Assembly: GCF_000296815.2 (NCBI RefSeq)
Contig: NZ_CAIT01000006.1
Location: forward strand, 1,370,777-1,434,776
Reading direction: 5' to 3'
DNA: 64,000 nt
Source of the DNA: Fibrisoma limi BUZ 3
GTDB taxonomy: Bacteria > Bacteroidota > Bacteroidia > Cytophagales > Spirosomataceae
Below, piece by piece: positions 34,406-42,864 of the stretch (positions are counted from its first letter, which is position 1; the number at the start of each line of letters is the position of its first letter). Both the position numbers and the translations under genes were made by a program. The notes below the pieces were generated by a model that did not search any database, was not told the origin of the DNA, and worked only from the letters and a program-made list of their open reading frames with translations.

Positions 34406-36447
34406 ACCGCAATACTGGGGGAAATTTCGGGTTTAGGCCATACTTCATTTGTAGTATTTTTCGTCATACCGCCGGTTCCGTACGGATACGTGATCGTTAC
34501 GGACGTGCCGTCTGATGAGGTTATAGTGCAGCTTCCGCCCGATTCGCTCATCCGATTACTCATGTTCGTCAGCCCATTACGGAGTTTATGTTTCTCCTGC
34601 GGCACAAACCCCCGCCCATTGTCGCATACCTCAATGACCAGTTCCGTAGGACGGGGGTCGATGCGGAGCGTAACCTGCGTAGCCTGGGCGTGCTTCACGA
34701 CGTTGTTCAGGGCTTCTTTCACCGTCAGGAAGATGTTGCGCCGATCGGCTCCCCGGATGATGATGTCGGCAGATGCCTCGCCGACCTCCGTTTTCAGCGT
34801 CAGGGAGGTTGTTTCAATGAACTCACCGGCGTAGGAACGGACGTAGGCAATCAGGCCGTTGAGACTGTCGTTCTTTGTGTTCAGCGACCAGATGATCTCG
34901 TTCATGGTCGTCACCATATCCGCCGATATATCCGAGATTTTCACGACCTCGGGGGCGGTGCTGGTTCCCATGCGGGTTTTGAGTACCTCGCTGAGCAGAC
35001 CGATGGCGGTCAGCGACCCGCCCAGGTCATCGTGCATCTCTTTGGAAATGCGCAGCCGCTCTTTTTGTTGTCCCTGCAGTTCGGCCTGCATGGCAACCAG
35101 TTCCTGCTCCCGTTGCATGGCCACAAGCGCGTTGTCCTTAGCCCGTTGCCGCTGGCGAAAATACAACAGCCCGACCACGGCCAGCCCGACTACAGCCAGC
35201 ACGGAGATACCGGCCAGCCAGAGCCACAACAACTGCCGTTTCCGCTCGCTTTCAAGCCGTTCGATTTCCCGCTGCTTTTCGGTCAGTTTCTGCTGCGCTT
35301 CCGCCTTCCGGATTTTTTCCTCGTAGCTCTGGAGCAGTTCTTTCGTCTCTACGCTCTCCAGCGAATCCCGCGCCCCGATGTATTTATTGTACCAGTCGAG
35401 CGATGCCTTATAATCATGCAGCCCCTCGTTGAGCAGGGCATACACCCGGTAGATGTTCCTCATTTCGGGCAGGCCCGCCTTTTCACGCCGGGCAATCTGG
35501 TTGGCTTCGTCCAGCAGAGGCTTGGCGGCCCGGTATTTATCCATCAGGATGTTTGTCTGCGCCATCGCCATCAGTATGTGTAATTCGTGGCGCGGGTTTC
35601 TCACGTCCCGACTTAACTGAAGTGCCTGCCGGTAGTAATACAGCGTCGAATCATACTGCTGAAGTTGCTCGTACAGGTGCCCGACGTTATTGTAAAGATT
35701 AATGAGAAAGTCGCGGTCGTTAGGATCGATCAGCCGTTTGGTTTTGAGATAGTACGCTTTGGCCAGTTGCACACTATCCACCCGTGAGTAGATATTTGCC
35801 ATGCCGAAATAACCGATGGCGATGCTTCTGGGGTCGTTCGGGTTTTTGAGGTTGATCGCCAGGGCTTTGTTGTAGTACAGTAGTGCCTGCTTATACATGC
35901 CCTGCTGTTCGTAAATATTGGCCAGGTTACCATAAACTACCGACTGATTCACGAGGTGGTTGATCAGCCGCATGTAGTGCGCGGCCCGGTGGTACTGGTG
36001 CACGGCCTCTTTCCAGTCGCCACTGATCCAGGCCGTAACGGCCAGGGCAAAATGGCTTAGACCAATGTTTCGTTTCGAGGTGTCCCGCTGCGCAATTTGC
36101 AGGGCTGTCTGTGCAATGCTTCGGGCCTCGTCGTACCGACCTACGTTGTTTAGCGTGAAGGTGAGCAGCCGCATGCTTTCAAAATACCCTTTCGTGTATC
36201 GGATCTTCTGCGACAGGCTATGGGCCCGGCGGTAATAAATCAAAGCCTCCTCCGCATTCTGGTTTTCGAGCTGCTCGCCTTTTTTAAGCAGCGAAGAAAC
36301 GTAGCTGGTATCGTTTGGATACGTCGACGGCGTCTGACCGTGGCTGGTCAGCACCACCAACAAGCCCACTAGCGTGATCAGCCGTTCCCACATCTTCCTA
36401 CGTAGTCGTACTACCATATCATCGGTGGGCAAGCGGCAAATGCTCAC
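34402..36447 (-). CDS. TPR-containing NarL-type sensor histidine kinase
   Basis: A 681-residue inner-membrane kinase. An N-terminal hydrophobic segment (MWERLITLVGLLVVLTSHGQ) looks like a signal or anchor; with the annotated start it begins near residue 18, and starts at 36417 or 36393 are plausible. About 300 residues of periplasmic TPR repeats follow, then a coiled coil, a transmembrane helix (LLWLWLAGISVLAVVGLAVV) and the cytoplasmic HisKA_3/HATPase_c core: RISKEMHDDLGGSLTAIG with phospho-His472, and DNGRGF and LRNGLTNMSNRM in the ATP-binding part. It works with the overlapping NarL regulator. The signal is probably a protein or peptide bound by the TPRs. Confidence 0.94.
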   Translation of the reverse strand: MSICRLPTDDMVVRLRRKMWERLITLVGLLVVLTSHGQTPSTYPNDTSYVSSLLKKGEQLENQNAEEALIYYRRAHSLSQKIRYTKGYFESMRLLTFTLNNVGRYDEARSIAQTALQIAQRDTSKRNIGLSHFALAVTAWISGDWKEAVHQYHRAAHYMRLINHLVNQSVVYGNLANIYEQQGMYKQALLYYNKALAINLKNPNDPRSIAIGYFGMANIYSRVDSVQLAKAYYLKTKRLIDPNDRDFLINLYNNVGHLYEQLQQYDSTLYYYRQALQLSRDVRNPRHELHILMAMAQTNILMDKYRAAKPLLDEANQIARREKAGLPEMRNIYRVYALLNEGLHDYKASLDWYNKYIGARDSLESVETKELLQSYEEKIRKAEAQQKLTEKQREIERLESERKRQLLWLWLAGISVLAVVGLAVVGLLYFRQRQRAKDNALVAMQREQELVAMQAELQGQQKERLRISKEMHDDLGGSLTAIGLLSEVLKTRMGTSTAPEVVKISDISADMVTTMNEIIWSLNTKNDSLNGLIAYVRSYAGEFIETTSLTLKTEVGEASADIIIRGADRRNIFLTVKEALNNVVKHAQATQVTLRIDPRPTELVIEVCDNGRGFVPQEKHKLRNGLTNMSNRMSESGGSCTITSSDGTSVTITYPYGTGGMTKNTTNEVWPKPEISPSIAV

Positions 36448-36558
36448 CTTAACAAATATAATCAGACCTGTGGAAATCGTACGGATGGCATTAACTGAGC
36501 CGGAAGCGTTTTGTGCCTTACCACAAGGCAGGACTCACGTCAGGAAATACCCACAAAC

Positions 36559-36602
36559 GGCGAACCGCCCCGGAAGTAGGTGACCTCCCGGGGCGGTTCG
36601 CC
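36559..36602 (-). terminator. strong hairpin downstream of the LLM monooxygenase gene
   Basis: A perfect 15-bp GC-rich stem (36559-36573 with 36588-36602, 14-base loop) sits 20 bases after the stop codon of the minus-strand LLM gene and before the next minus-strand gene. Beyond it the minus strand reads GTTTGTGGG, a weak T tract. It very likely ends the ATP-grasp/MDR/LLM operon. Confidence 0.75.
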
Positions 36603-36621
36603 AAGGCAAAATAAGAATAGC

Positions 36622-37653
36622 CTACGCCAGCACTCTGATCACCGACTCCGAAAAGCGCTCCATTTCTTCGAGTTGGGGGCTGCACTGCATCAGCAGAAAA
36701 TCGACGCCAACCGCTTCAAAAGCCGCTACGCGCTCAGCCACCTGACCGGGCGTTCCGGTCAGGCCCGACCGCAGCCCCCGGTTCGATACCGAATAATCTT
36801 CCAGCGACACCTGCTTTTCGAGCTGCGTACCGGCCAGCCATTGCTGGTAGTTCTTATAGCCGGCCGCAAAGCCGTTTACGTCCGTGATCCGGGCAATTTC
36901 GGCTTTTACTTCCTGCTCCGAGTTTCGAACGATGGCATAGGCCGCCACGCCAAATTTCATCGGCGGCAGGTCCGGCCGTAGCCGCGCACGCCGTTCGCGG
37001 AGATCATTGATTCGCCGACCGATGGCTTCAGGCTCGTCGCCGTGCATGACGTAGCCGTCACACTGACTGGCGATCAAATTTTTGGCTGCTTCGGACTCAC
37101 CGCCCGCGTAAATGAATGGCCGCGGCCGGGACAGGGGTTTGGGTTGCAGCACCGAGTCCTCCACCCGGTAGTATTTGCCTTCGAACGAAAAATGATCCTG
37201 CTTCCAGAGATTATCAACAACGTGCAGCCACTCGCCGGTACGGGCGTAGCGGTCGTCGTGCTGCTCGAAATGAACGCCGTACTTGCGGGCTTCGTCCTGC
37301 CACCACGACGACACGACGTTCAAGGTCAGCCGACCACCGCTGATATGGTCGATGTTTGATGCCTGCTTGGCCAGCAGCGCGGGCGAATGGAACGTCGGGC
37401 GAACGGCCACCATCAGCTCGATCCGGTCAGTCACGGCCGCCAGCGCAGCCGCCGTCGACCACGCATCCAGCGAGGGCGCTTCCTCGCCTTTGATGTCGTT
37501 CAGGTTCAGTTCGGCGATGAGCGTTAGGTCATAGCCCCACTCTTCACTACGCTGCGCCAGGTTTTTGACGTAGCTCCAGTCGGCCCGCATGTTCTCATCG
37601 GCGACGTTACGAAGCCAGCCACCAAACACGGGCATCCAATAACCAAATTTCAT
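36622..37653 (-). CDS. LLM-class FMN-dependent monooxygenase (SfnG/SsuD-like)
   Basis: A 343-residue bacterial luciferase-like enzyme that should use FMNH2 from a separate reductase to oxidise a small molecule. Diagnostic blocks: MKFGYWMPVFGGWLRN at the start, then SLDAWSTAAALAAVTDRIEL, PTFHSPALLAKQASNIDHIS, GGRLTLNVVSSWWQDEARKY, GVHFEQHDDRYARTGEWLHV, and FIYAGGESEAAKNL. These resemble dimethylsulfone monooxygenase SfnG and alkanesulfonate monooxygenase SsuD more than true luciferases. No flavin reductase, sulfonate transporter or sulfur regulator is adjacent. It is the last gene of a three-gene unit, 52 bases after the MDR gene. Substrate is not determined. Confidence 0.88.
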   Translation of the reverse strand: MKFGYWMPVFGGWLRNVADENMRADWSYVKNLAQRSEEWGYDLTLIAELNLNDIKGEEAPSLDAWSTAAALAAVTDRIELMVAVRPTFHSPALLAKQASNIDHISGGRLTLNVVSSWWQDEARKYGVHFEQHDDRYARTGEWLHVVDNLWKQDHFSFEGKYYRVEDSVLQPKPLSRPRPFIYAGGESEAAKNLIASQCDGYVMHGDEPEAIGRRINDLRERRARLRPDLPPMKFGVAAYAIVRNSEQEVKAEIARITDVNGFAAGYKNYQQWLAGTQLEKQVSLEDYSVSNRGLRSGLTGTPGQVAERVAAFEAVGVDFLLMQCSPQLEEMERFSESVIRVLA

Positions 37654-37705
37654 AGGTTCTATTCAGTAAGACAGGGGCCTCTACCCCATCGTGTTGTTGT
37701 ACTCA

Positions 37706-38719
37706 TTAAATGGTAATGACCACCTTGCCGAAATGCCGACCGGCATCGAGGTAGCGTAGTGCTTCTTTGGCCTGGTCGAACGCAAACACCTTGTCGACAA
37801 TCGGACGTAGCGCGTTCGTTTCGATGGCCTGGTTCATGCTGGCGAACATCTCCGTCGACCCCACCTCGATCCCCTGCAACCGAATCTGCTTCGACATAAT
37901 CTTTTCGGTGTTGATTTCAGCTTTCAGGCCACCAATCAGCCCGATCACGGAGATCGTACCCGATATGGCAACGGCTTCGATGGATTGGTTGATGTTATCG
38001 GCACCTACCACCTCCACCACATGATCGACGCCTTTGCCATCCGTGATGTCCAGCACCGGTTTTACCCAATCCCGGGTTGTTGCGTAGTTGATGCGGTGCT
38101 GCACGCCAAGTTGCCCCACGCGCTCCAGTTTCTCGTCACTGCTCGACAGGACGATGACGCTGGTACCCGACAGCAGGGCAAACTGAAGCGAAAACAGCGA
38201 TACGCCACCCGTTCCCTGAATCAGTACGGTATCGCCGGTTTTCACACGTCCTTCTTCGATCAGTCCGTGCCAGGCCGTCAAGGCCGCGCAGGGTAAGGTA
38301 GCCGCTTCTTCGTAGCTCAGGGAGGCAGGCACCCGAATGACATCCTGCTCATCGAGCACTACGTATTCGCTCAGCATCCCATCGTAGGCGGCTCCACCCA
38401 GTGAGCGTTGCAGTTTAGCCGGGGTCAGCTTCCCACTGTGCCAGTTGGGTAGAAACAACCCGGCTACCCGGTCGCCGACAACAAGCGAACGTACGGCCGG
38501 GCCCCGCTCCACCACGTCGCCCACGCCATCCGAAACGGGGATGCGGCCTACCGGCGGTCGCCAGCGATCAATGCCGTTGACTACCAGCAGATCCCGGTAA
38601 TTCAGCGATACAGCCTTTACGCGAATCAGCACCTGGGTAGGGCCAAGAGCGACTGGTTCCCGCTGCACGAAACGCAGGGCGTCAATGCCGTACCCGTCGC
38701 CAATTTCAACCGCCTTCAT
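37706..38719 (-). CDS. zinc-independent MDR oxidoreductase
   Basis: A 337-residue medium-chain dehydrogenase/reductase using NAD(P)H. The GroES-like domain has VLIRVKAVSLNYRDLLVVNG, where NYRD replaces the zinc-binding Cys of alcohol dehydrogenases, and the structural four-Cys lobe is missing, so it is quinone-oxidoreductase-like. The Rossmann domain has TGDTVLIQGTGGVSLFSLQF and VDHVVEVVG. The C-terminal stretch FDQAKEALRYLDAGRHFGKV is typical. Its start overlaps the stop of the ATP-grasp gene by one base (TAATG), a sign of translational coupling. Its substrate is unknown but is presumably produced or consumed together with its two operon partners. Confidence 0.9.
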   Translation of the reverse strand: MKAVEIGDGYGIDALRFVQREPVALGPTQVLIRVKAVSLNYRDLLVVNGIDRWRPPVGRIPVSDGVGDVVERGPAVRSLVVGDRVAGLFLPNWHSGKLTPAKLQRSLGGAAYDGMLSEYVVLDEQDVIRVPASLSYEEAATLPCAALTAWHGLIEEGRVKTGDTVLIQGTGGVSLFSLQFALLSGTSVIVLSSSDEKLERVGQLGVQHRINYATTRDWVKPVLDITDGKGVDHVVEVVGADNINQSIEAVAISGTISVIGLIGGLKAEINTEKIMSKQIRLQGIEVGSTEMFASMNQAIETNALRPIVDKVFAFDQAKEALRYLDAGRHFGKVVITI

Positions 38720-39702
38720 TACAGCGCGCTAACGGGTTCCAACTGCTGTTCCAGGTAATCGACGAAGCGGGCGTAGGGATCAAAACCCACTACGTTCACG
38801 GCGTCTGCTACGAAGTTCGACAGGGCGTTGATGTCGTAGAAGAGTACTTCGCCGGTCTGGTCGTCAATCAGGTACTCAACCCCACCCACGTCGATCTGCG
38901 CGGCTTTAGCGATACGTTCTACGTCGGCAATAATTTCGGCGGGCGGTGTGTAGGCTTCCACCTGAATGCCTTTTTTCGGGGCTTCCGTCAGGCAGAACTC
39001 AGCCTGCGGCAATCCAGCCCGGGGCTCTTCTGGAATGGCGCAGATTTCGGCCGGGCACAGGTTGAAGCTCTGACCGGTCGTGAACACTTTCATGGCATAC
39101 AGGAATTTGCCGTTCAGCGTTTCGACCCGCACGATATGCCCCCCGCGTGGCTGCACGTACTCCTGCACCAGGGCGGTCTGGTCGATTCCCAGGTCAATGC
39201 TGCCCTGCGCTACGGCGTTGATCAGCCCTTCCGACGTATCGAAGCGGACGATACCGGCCCCGGCCCCGCCGATGTTTACCTTCACGACAATCGGGAAGCG
39301 GAGTTCATGGGCCGCGGCCGTCACCCGCGATACGTGGTTAACCACCCGCGTTTTGGGAAACTTCAGGCCCAGCGACGCCAGCAGCGACAGTTGTCGGGCT
39401 TTGTTGGTTTCAATCGACGTAGCAACGGTCCCGTTGATCACCCGAACACCAATGCGCTCCAGGTGCGTCAGGTAGCCGTTCGTGTGGAATATCCCCTGGC
39501 CGTTGCCGCGCAGGTAGGCCGACGAACTCATGCGATTCACGACCAGCGCGTACGGACTTTCGGTTTCGGCCGGATCGAACTGGTGATGAGCCGCGTCGAT
39601 TTTAACGTATGGAATGGCTCGGCGTTCGAGTTCGGCAAACAGCGGTTTGAACCACTCGGGGTGCTCGTAATAGATGCCAATCGGCTTAGTGGAGTCTGGC
39701 AT
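38719..39702 (-). CDS. RimK-like ATP-grasp ligase
   Basis: A 327-residue ATP-grasp enzyme, expected to join a carboxylate (as acyl phosphate) to an amine or thiol nucleophile. Residues about 1-110 are the pre-ATP-grasp domain (GIYYEHPEWFKPLFAELERR). The ATP-binding part has FPIVVKVNIGGAGAGIVRF, VQEYVQPRGGHIVRVETLNG and the Mg-binding DINALSNF near 295. RIMK-type features are clear, but a glutathione- or lysine-type substrate loop is not recognised. It leads a tight three-gene operon with an MDR and an LLM monooxygenase. The combination suggests synthesis or tailoring of a small amide-containing metabolite; I cannot name it. Confidence 0.87.
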   Translation of the reverse strand: MPDSTKPIGIYYEHPEWFKPLFAELERRAIPYVKIDAAHHQFDPAETESPYALVVNRMSSSAYLRGNGQGIFHTNGYLTHLERIGVRVINGTVATSIETNKARQLSLLASLGLKFPKTRVVNHVSRVTAAAHELRFPIVVKVNIGGAGAGIVRFDTSEGLINAVAQGSIDLGIDQTALVQEYVQPRGGHIVRVETLNGKFLYAMKVFTTGQSFNLCPAEICAIPEEPRAGLPQAEFCLTEAPKKGIQVEAYTPPAEIIADVERIAKAAQIDVGGVEYLIDDQTGEVLFYDINALSNFVADAVNVVGFDPYARFVDYLEQQLEPVSAL

Positions 39703-39888
39703 GATGAAAACGTTTTAACCACAGAAATCCTGAGTAGTCAATGCCCAGCGTAGTGCTTTCTGGTGCACCCGGCCAAAGCTGTCTATTGCTCTGTCTGCTC
39801 AGTTTATCCGTAGCGTCTGAATTTAATTAGCCTGCAAGTTATACAGCAAATTGATCCGGCGGGTTCCACGGAATGCGTTGTAAACGCA

Positions 39889-39923
39889 AAACCCCACCGG
39901 TGGTACAAATCACGGTGGGGTTT
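39889..39923 (-). terminator. terminator downstream of cytochrome c gene
   Basis: An 11-bp perfect stem (39889-39899 with 39913-39923, 13-base loop) begins 27 bases after the cytochrome c stop codon on the minus strand. It ends in AAAACGC, i.e. a short T tract on the transcribed side. Confidence 0.78.
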
Positions 39924-39950
39924 GCTTCGAAATAACGTGATGGTCCTGAC

Positions 39951-40958
39951 TTATTTAGCGGCCAGCGGCTCCTTGGCAGAAGCCGTTGCTTCGAACGTAA
40001 CGACTTTGTTTCGAATGGGCTTCATCGTTTTCAGGTACGTGTAGATGGCTCCCAGGTCGGTTTCGGTCATCCCGGCGTACATCGACCAGGGCATGATCGA
40101 CTGCTTCTCACCGGGCTTCACCACAGGCGGCACGTAGCCATGAGCCGGGTCGTGGGTTTTGAAGCGGGCAATGAAGGCTTCTTTCGTCCATGTGCCGATA
40201 CCCGTTTCGTTGTCCGGCGTAATATTAGCCGAACGGACCATCGCCCCCGGCATGCCAAATTCGCGGCCACCGGCAAACTCCATGCCCTCAACCGGCTTGC
40301 CCTGCACCATGTTCGTGTGGCATTCTCCGCAGGACGCTGCGTTCACCACGTACTTACCGTACTCCAGCGCAGCCGTTGTGTCGGGGCGCTTCTGGAAATC
40401 AGGCTTCTGCGGAATTGTATTCAGGATAAAGTTCATCGGGAAGTCGGCTTCTGAAACGGGCACATCGTTGACGATGGGCTGTAGCGAACGCACGTAGGCC
40501 ACGATGGCTTTTACGTCCTCCTGGTCCATGTGGCCGTAGTTCGGGTGCGGCATTACCGGGAAGATTGGCTTATTGTCGCGGTTCACGCCGGACGTAATAG
40601 CCCGGAAGATTTCGCCGTCTGTCCATTGACCAATACCGGCGGGCGTGATGTTACGCGCGTAGAACGTACCCGGAAAACCCATCTCCGGCCCGAAGCGGTC
40701 GCCCCCCTTGCCGAGCGTACCGGCCATCGGCGGTCCGCCAAACCGGGTCCAGTCGCGGGTGCTGTGGCAGTCCATACACACGTTGACGTGGTTGGCCAGA
40801 TACCGGCCCCGCTCGATCTGAGCGGCCGTAGCTTCCACTTTCAGGTCGGGGGCATCTCCTACGTCCGGCAGGCCGAGTTTGACATAAGCCAGCACTCCGC
40901 CGATACCAACCAGCACAACGGCCAGAACAATGCCAATGATGCGTACTACTTTTTTCAT
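39951..40958 (-). CDS. dihaem cytochrome c
   Basis: A 335-residue membrane-anchored electron-transfer protein. The start at 40958 (MKKVVRIIGIVLAVVLVGIG) provides the N-terminal anchor; an upstream ATG adds an unneeded hydrophilic stretch. Two covalent haem motifs are visible, VCMDCHS at about residue 60 and SCGECHT at about 210, each in a cytochrome c domain with a later axial Met candidate (for example FPVMPHPNYGHM and SIMPWSMYAGM). It resembles the cytochrome subunits of membrane alcohol and gluconate dehydrogenases, so it could accept electrons from an enzyme such as the GMC oxidoreductase at 9-10.8 kb, but no adjacency supports that. It is cotranscribed with the upstream secreted helical protein (25 bases apart). 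Confidence 0.93.
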   Translation of the reverse strand: MKKVVRIIGIVLAVVLVGIGGVLAYVKLGLPDVGDAPDLKVEATAAQIERGRYLANHVNVCMDCHSTRDWTRFGGPPMAGTLGKGGDRFGPEMGFPGTFYARNITPAGIGQWTDGEIFRAITSGVNRDNKPIFPVMPHPNYGHMDQEDVKAIVAYVRSLQPIVNDVPVSEADFPMNFILNTIPQKPDFQKRPDTTAALEYGKYVVNAASCGECHTNMVQGKPVEGMEFAGGREFGMPGAMVRSANITPDNETGIGTWTKEAFIARFKTHDPAHGYVPPVVKPGEKQSIMPWSMYAGMTETDLGAIYTYLKTMKPIRNKVVTFEATASAKEPLAAK

Positions 40959-40983
40959 ACGGTTTAACAGGTTTGGGGTTTGG

Positions 40984-41940
40984 TTATTGCTTGTTTCCTT
41001 TTTCCAGATCAGCCAGCCAGTTGCGGGCAAACGACCGGGCTTCCATAACGGGCTCTTTGCCCAGCCGGTACAGGAACTTCCATTCTGCGGGCTTGCTGGT
41101 ATAGGCTGCGTCGACGAATTCCCGGCGGTAGCCCTGGGTCGTTACTTTGGCGTCAAAATTCACGTCGCTGCACAAGGCAATGAAGTCTTTCAGGCGCTGG
41201 CGCAGCAGCGGGCGGTAGTCGGCGTGGGCGTCAAACTCCGCTTTCTGCTTGCGGTAGTCGCCGTTCCGCTGTTTGTTTTCGGCCAGGTTCTGCTTCTCCT
41301 CGCCTACGTTGCGGGCCACCTCCTGCTTCATCTTCCGGGCGTTGTAGGCCATGAACTGCTTCTTGAACTCGGCAGGTTTACCTTCCGTAGTGGTCAGCAT
41401 TTTTTTAACCTCCGCAATCTCCTTCGACTCGCGGGCCCGCTGCTCGGCATCCATCGAGGCAAGGTCGCTTTCACGTCCCTGTAGCTGCATCCGAATGGCC
41501 ATCTGCAACATGGCCGGGTCCATCTGCGCATAGGCCTGCTCCATCATGTTCAGTTGCTCGGCCACTACACCGTCGACGGCGTTCAGGTTCTTCTCCTGTT
41601 GCGAAATGGCCTCGTCACTGTAGCGCTCATCGACCCGGTACTGGCCCTTCAGCCAGTCGAGATAGTGGGTTTTGAAATCATTGGACTCCACGTAGGTCCG
41701 TACCATGCTGCCCAGCGCCCGCACGGCCGTCGCCCGGGACCCTTCCGGGATACGCTTCGCCATTTTGCGCATGGCGCTGGTGCTGTTAAAGGAGAACCAC
41801 TGCTCGGCAGTGAGATTAGCGAGAGCATCGTTGCGGATGTTCTCCATCGTCACGCCCGTATCGGTCAGGACATCGGTCGTGCGGGCCGCCAGCAGACCAA
41901 CCGCCGTGCTGAACAAACCCAGGTAAAGAAGCTTTTTCAT
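40984..41940 (-). CDS. secreted helical protein of unknown function
   Basis: A 318-residue protein with a signal peptide (MKKLLYLGLFSTAVGLLAA). The rest is highly charged and helical: EEKQNLAENKQRNGDYRKQK, QGRESDLASMDAEQRARES and a long MEQAYAQMDPAMLQMAIRMQ stretch. Near the C-terminus DFIALCSDVNFDAKVTTQGY has the only cysteine. No domain is recognised. The ATG at 41940 is favoured because it puts the signal at the very N-terminus. It precedes and probably is cotranscribed with the dihaem cytochrome c gene, so a role in the same electron-transfer or stress system is possible. Confidence 0.75.
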   Translation of the reverse strand: MKKLLYLGLFSTAVGLLAARTTDVLTDTGVTMENIRNDALANLTAEQWFSFNSTSAMRKMAKRIPEGSRATAVRALGSMVRTYVESNDFKTHYLDWLKGQYRVDERYSDEAISQQEKNLNAVDGVVAEQLNMMEQAYAQMDPAMLQMAIRMQLQGRESDLASMDAEQRARESKEIAEVKKMLTTTEGKPAEFKKQFMAYNARKMKQEVARNVGEEKQNLAENKQRNGDYRKQKAEFDAHADYRPLLRQRLKDFIALCSDVNFDAKVTTQGYRREFVDAAYTSKPAEWKFLYRLGKEPVMEARSFARNWLADLEKGNKQ

Positions 41941-42105
41941 GAGAGGAAGGCGTGGGCAGTTACAACCTGTTGATGAGATCTTTACATTACCCAACAAGGC
42001 AAAAGTAACGATCATTTACCCATATATTCCTTATAAATGGGTGAACTGGCAAAAGGTATTAATCAAACGGTAGATGTGTTGCCTGAAACGGTACTGCCTA
42101 ACCAG

Positions 42106-42849
42106 CTACGGAACCAGAAACGCCTTGATGTAGCGGTTTATCTCCGCCTTTTGCTGATCGGATGCCCCGTCCCACATGTCATTGTGGCGGGTATTCGGTA
42201 AGACAACAATCCGGATGCCCAGGGTCTGCTGTTCGGCAGGAGTTGGCAATACGCCCTCGTCGGCCGGCTGATCGCTCGACCGGAGCGACAAAACGCGCGG
42301 CCGCCGGGTACGCGGCAGGGGCATCCGGCGATTATCCAGGGTAATGAGGTTCGCTACGTCGCCGGGGAATTGCCGGGCATAGAGCGCACTCATATCGCCC
42401 CCGTTCGAGTGCCCGACCAACAGCAACTGTCCCACGTCCAGGCGGGGTCTCCGGTGTTTCAGTGCCTGCACAACGTACCGCATGTTCTGTACGCCACGCT
42501 GCCAGTGCGGCATCCGAACGACGTACGGCACACCCGTTGTCGGCATCGGTTCGTCGGTCGGCAGTTCATGCTGAATGCTGGCCACTACGTAGCCGTGCGC
42601 AACCAGGGTATGGGCAATGAACGAATAGGCGTTGTTGGTACCGCCGTAGCCGTGACTGAGAATAGCCAGTTTGCGGGGTCCCGGCGCGGCTGCGGCCGGT
42701 TCGTACAACGTTACCGGAATGGGGCGGCTGCGGGCCGTATCGAACAGGGTCAGCGTATCGAGTCGGACGCTACCGCCCGTGGTCTGACCAGACAGCGGGC
42801 AGGAATAAAACAGACAGCCCACGAGCAAAACTAACAAAGCAGCACGCAT
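42106..42849 (-). CDS. secreted alpha/beta hydrolase
   Basis: A 247-residue serine hydrolase with a signal peptide (MRAALLVLLVGCLFYSCPLS). The alpha/beta hydrolase core has the oxyanion-hole LSHGYGGTNNAYSFIAHTLV, then the nucleophile elbow LLVGHSNGGDMSALYARQF (Ser at the centre of GHSNGG), LITLDNRRMP, and a late His in PNTRHNDMWDG. Its closest look is to the dienelactone hydrolase and chlorophyllase-like secreted esterases. Substrate unknown. It is 15 bases downstream of the beta-lactamase-like gene on the same strand, so the two are likely coexpressed. Confidence 0.88.
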   Translation of the reverse strand: MRAALLVLLVGCLFYSCPLSGQTTGGSVRLDTLTLFDTARSRPIPVTLYEPAAAAPGPRKLAILSHGYGGTNNAYSFIAHTLVAHGYVVASIQHELPTDEPMPTTGVPYVVRMPHWQRGVQNMRYVVQALKHRRPRLDVGQLLLVGHSNGGDMSALYARQFPGDVANLITLDNRRMPLPRTRRPRVLSLRSSDQPADEGVLPTPAEQQTLGIRIVVLPNTRHNDMWDGASDQQKAEINRYIKAFLVP

Positions 42850-42864
42850 ACAAAGGCGGGAGAG

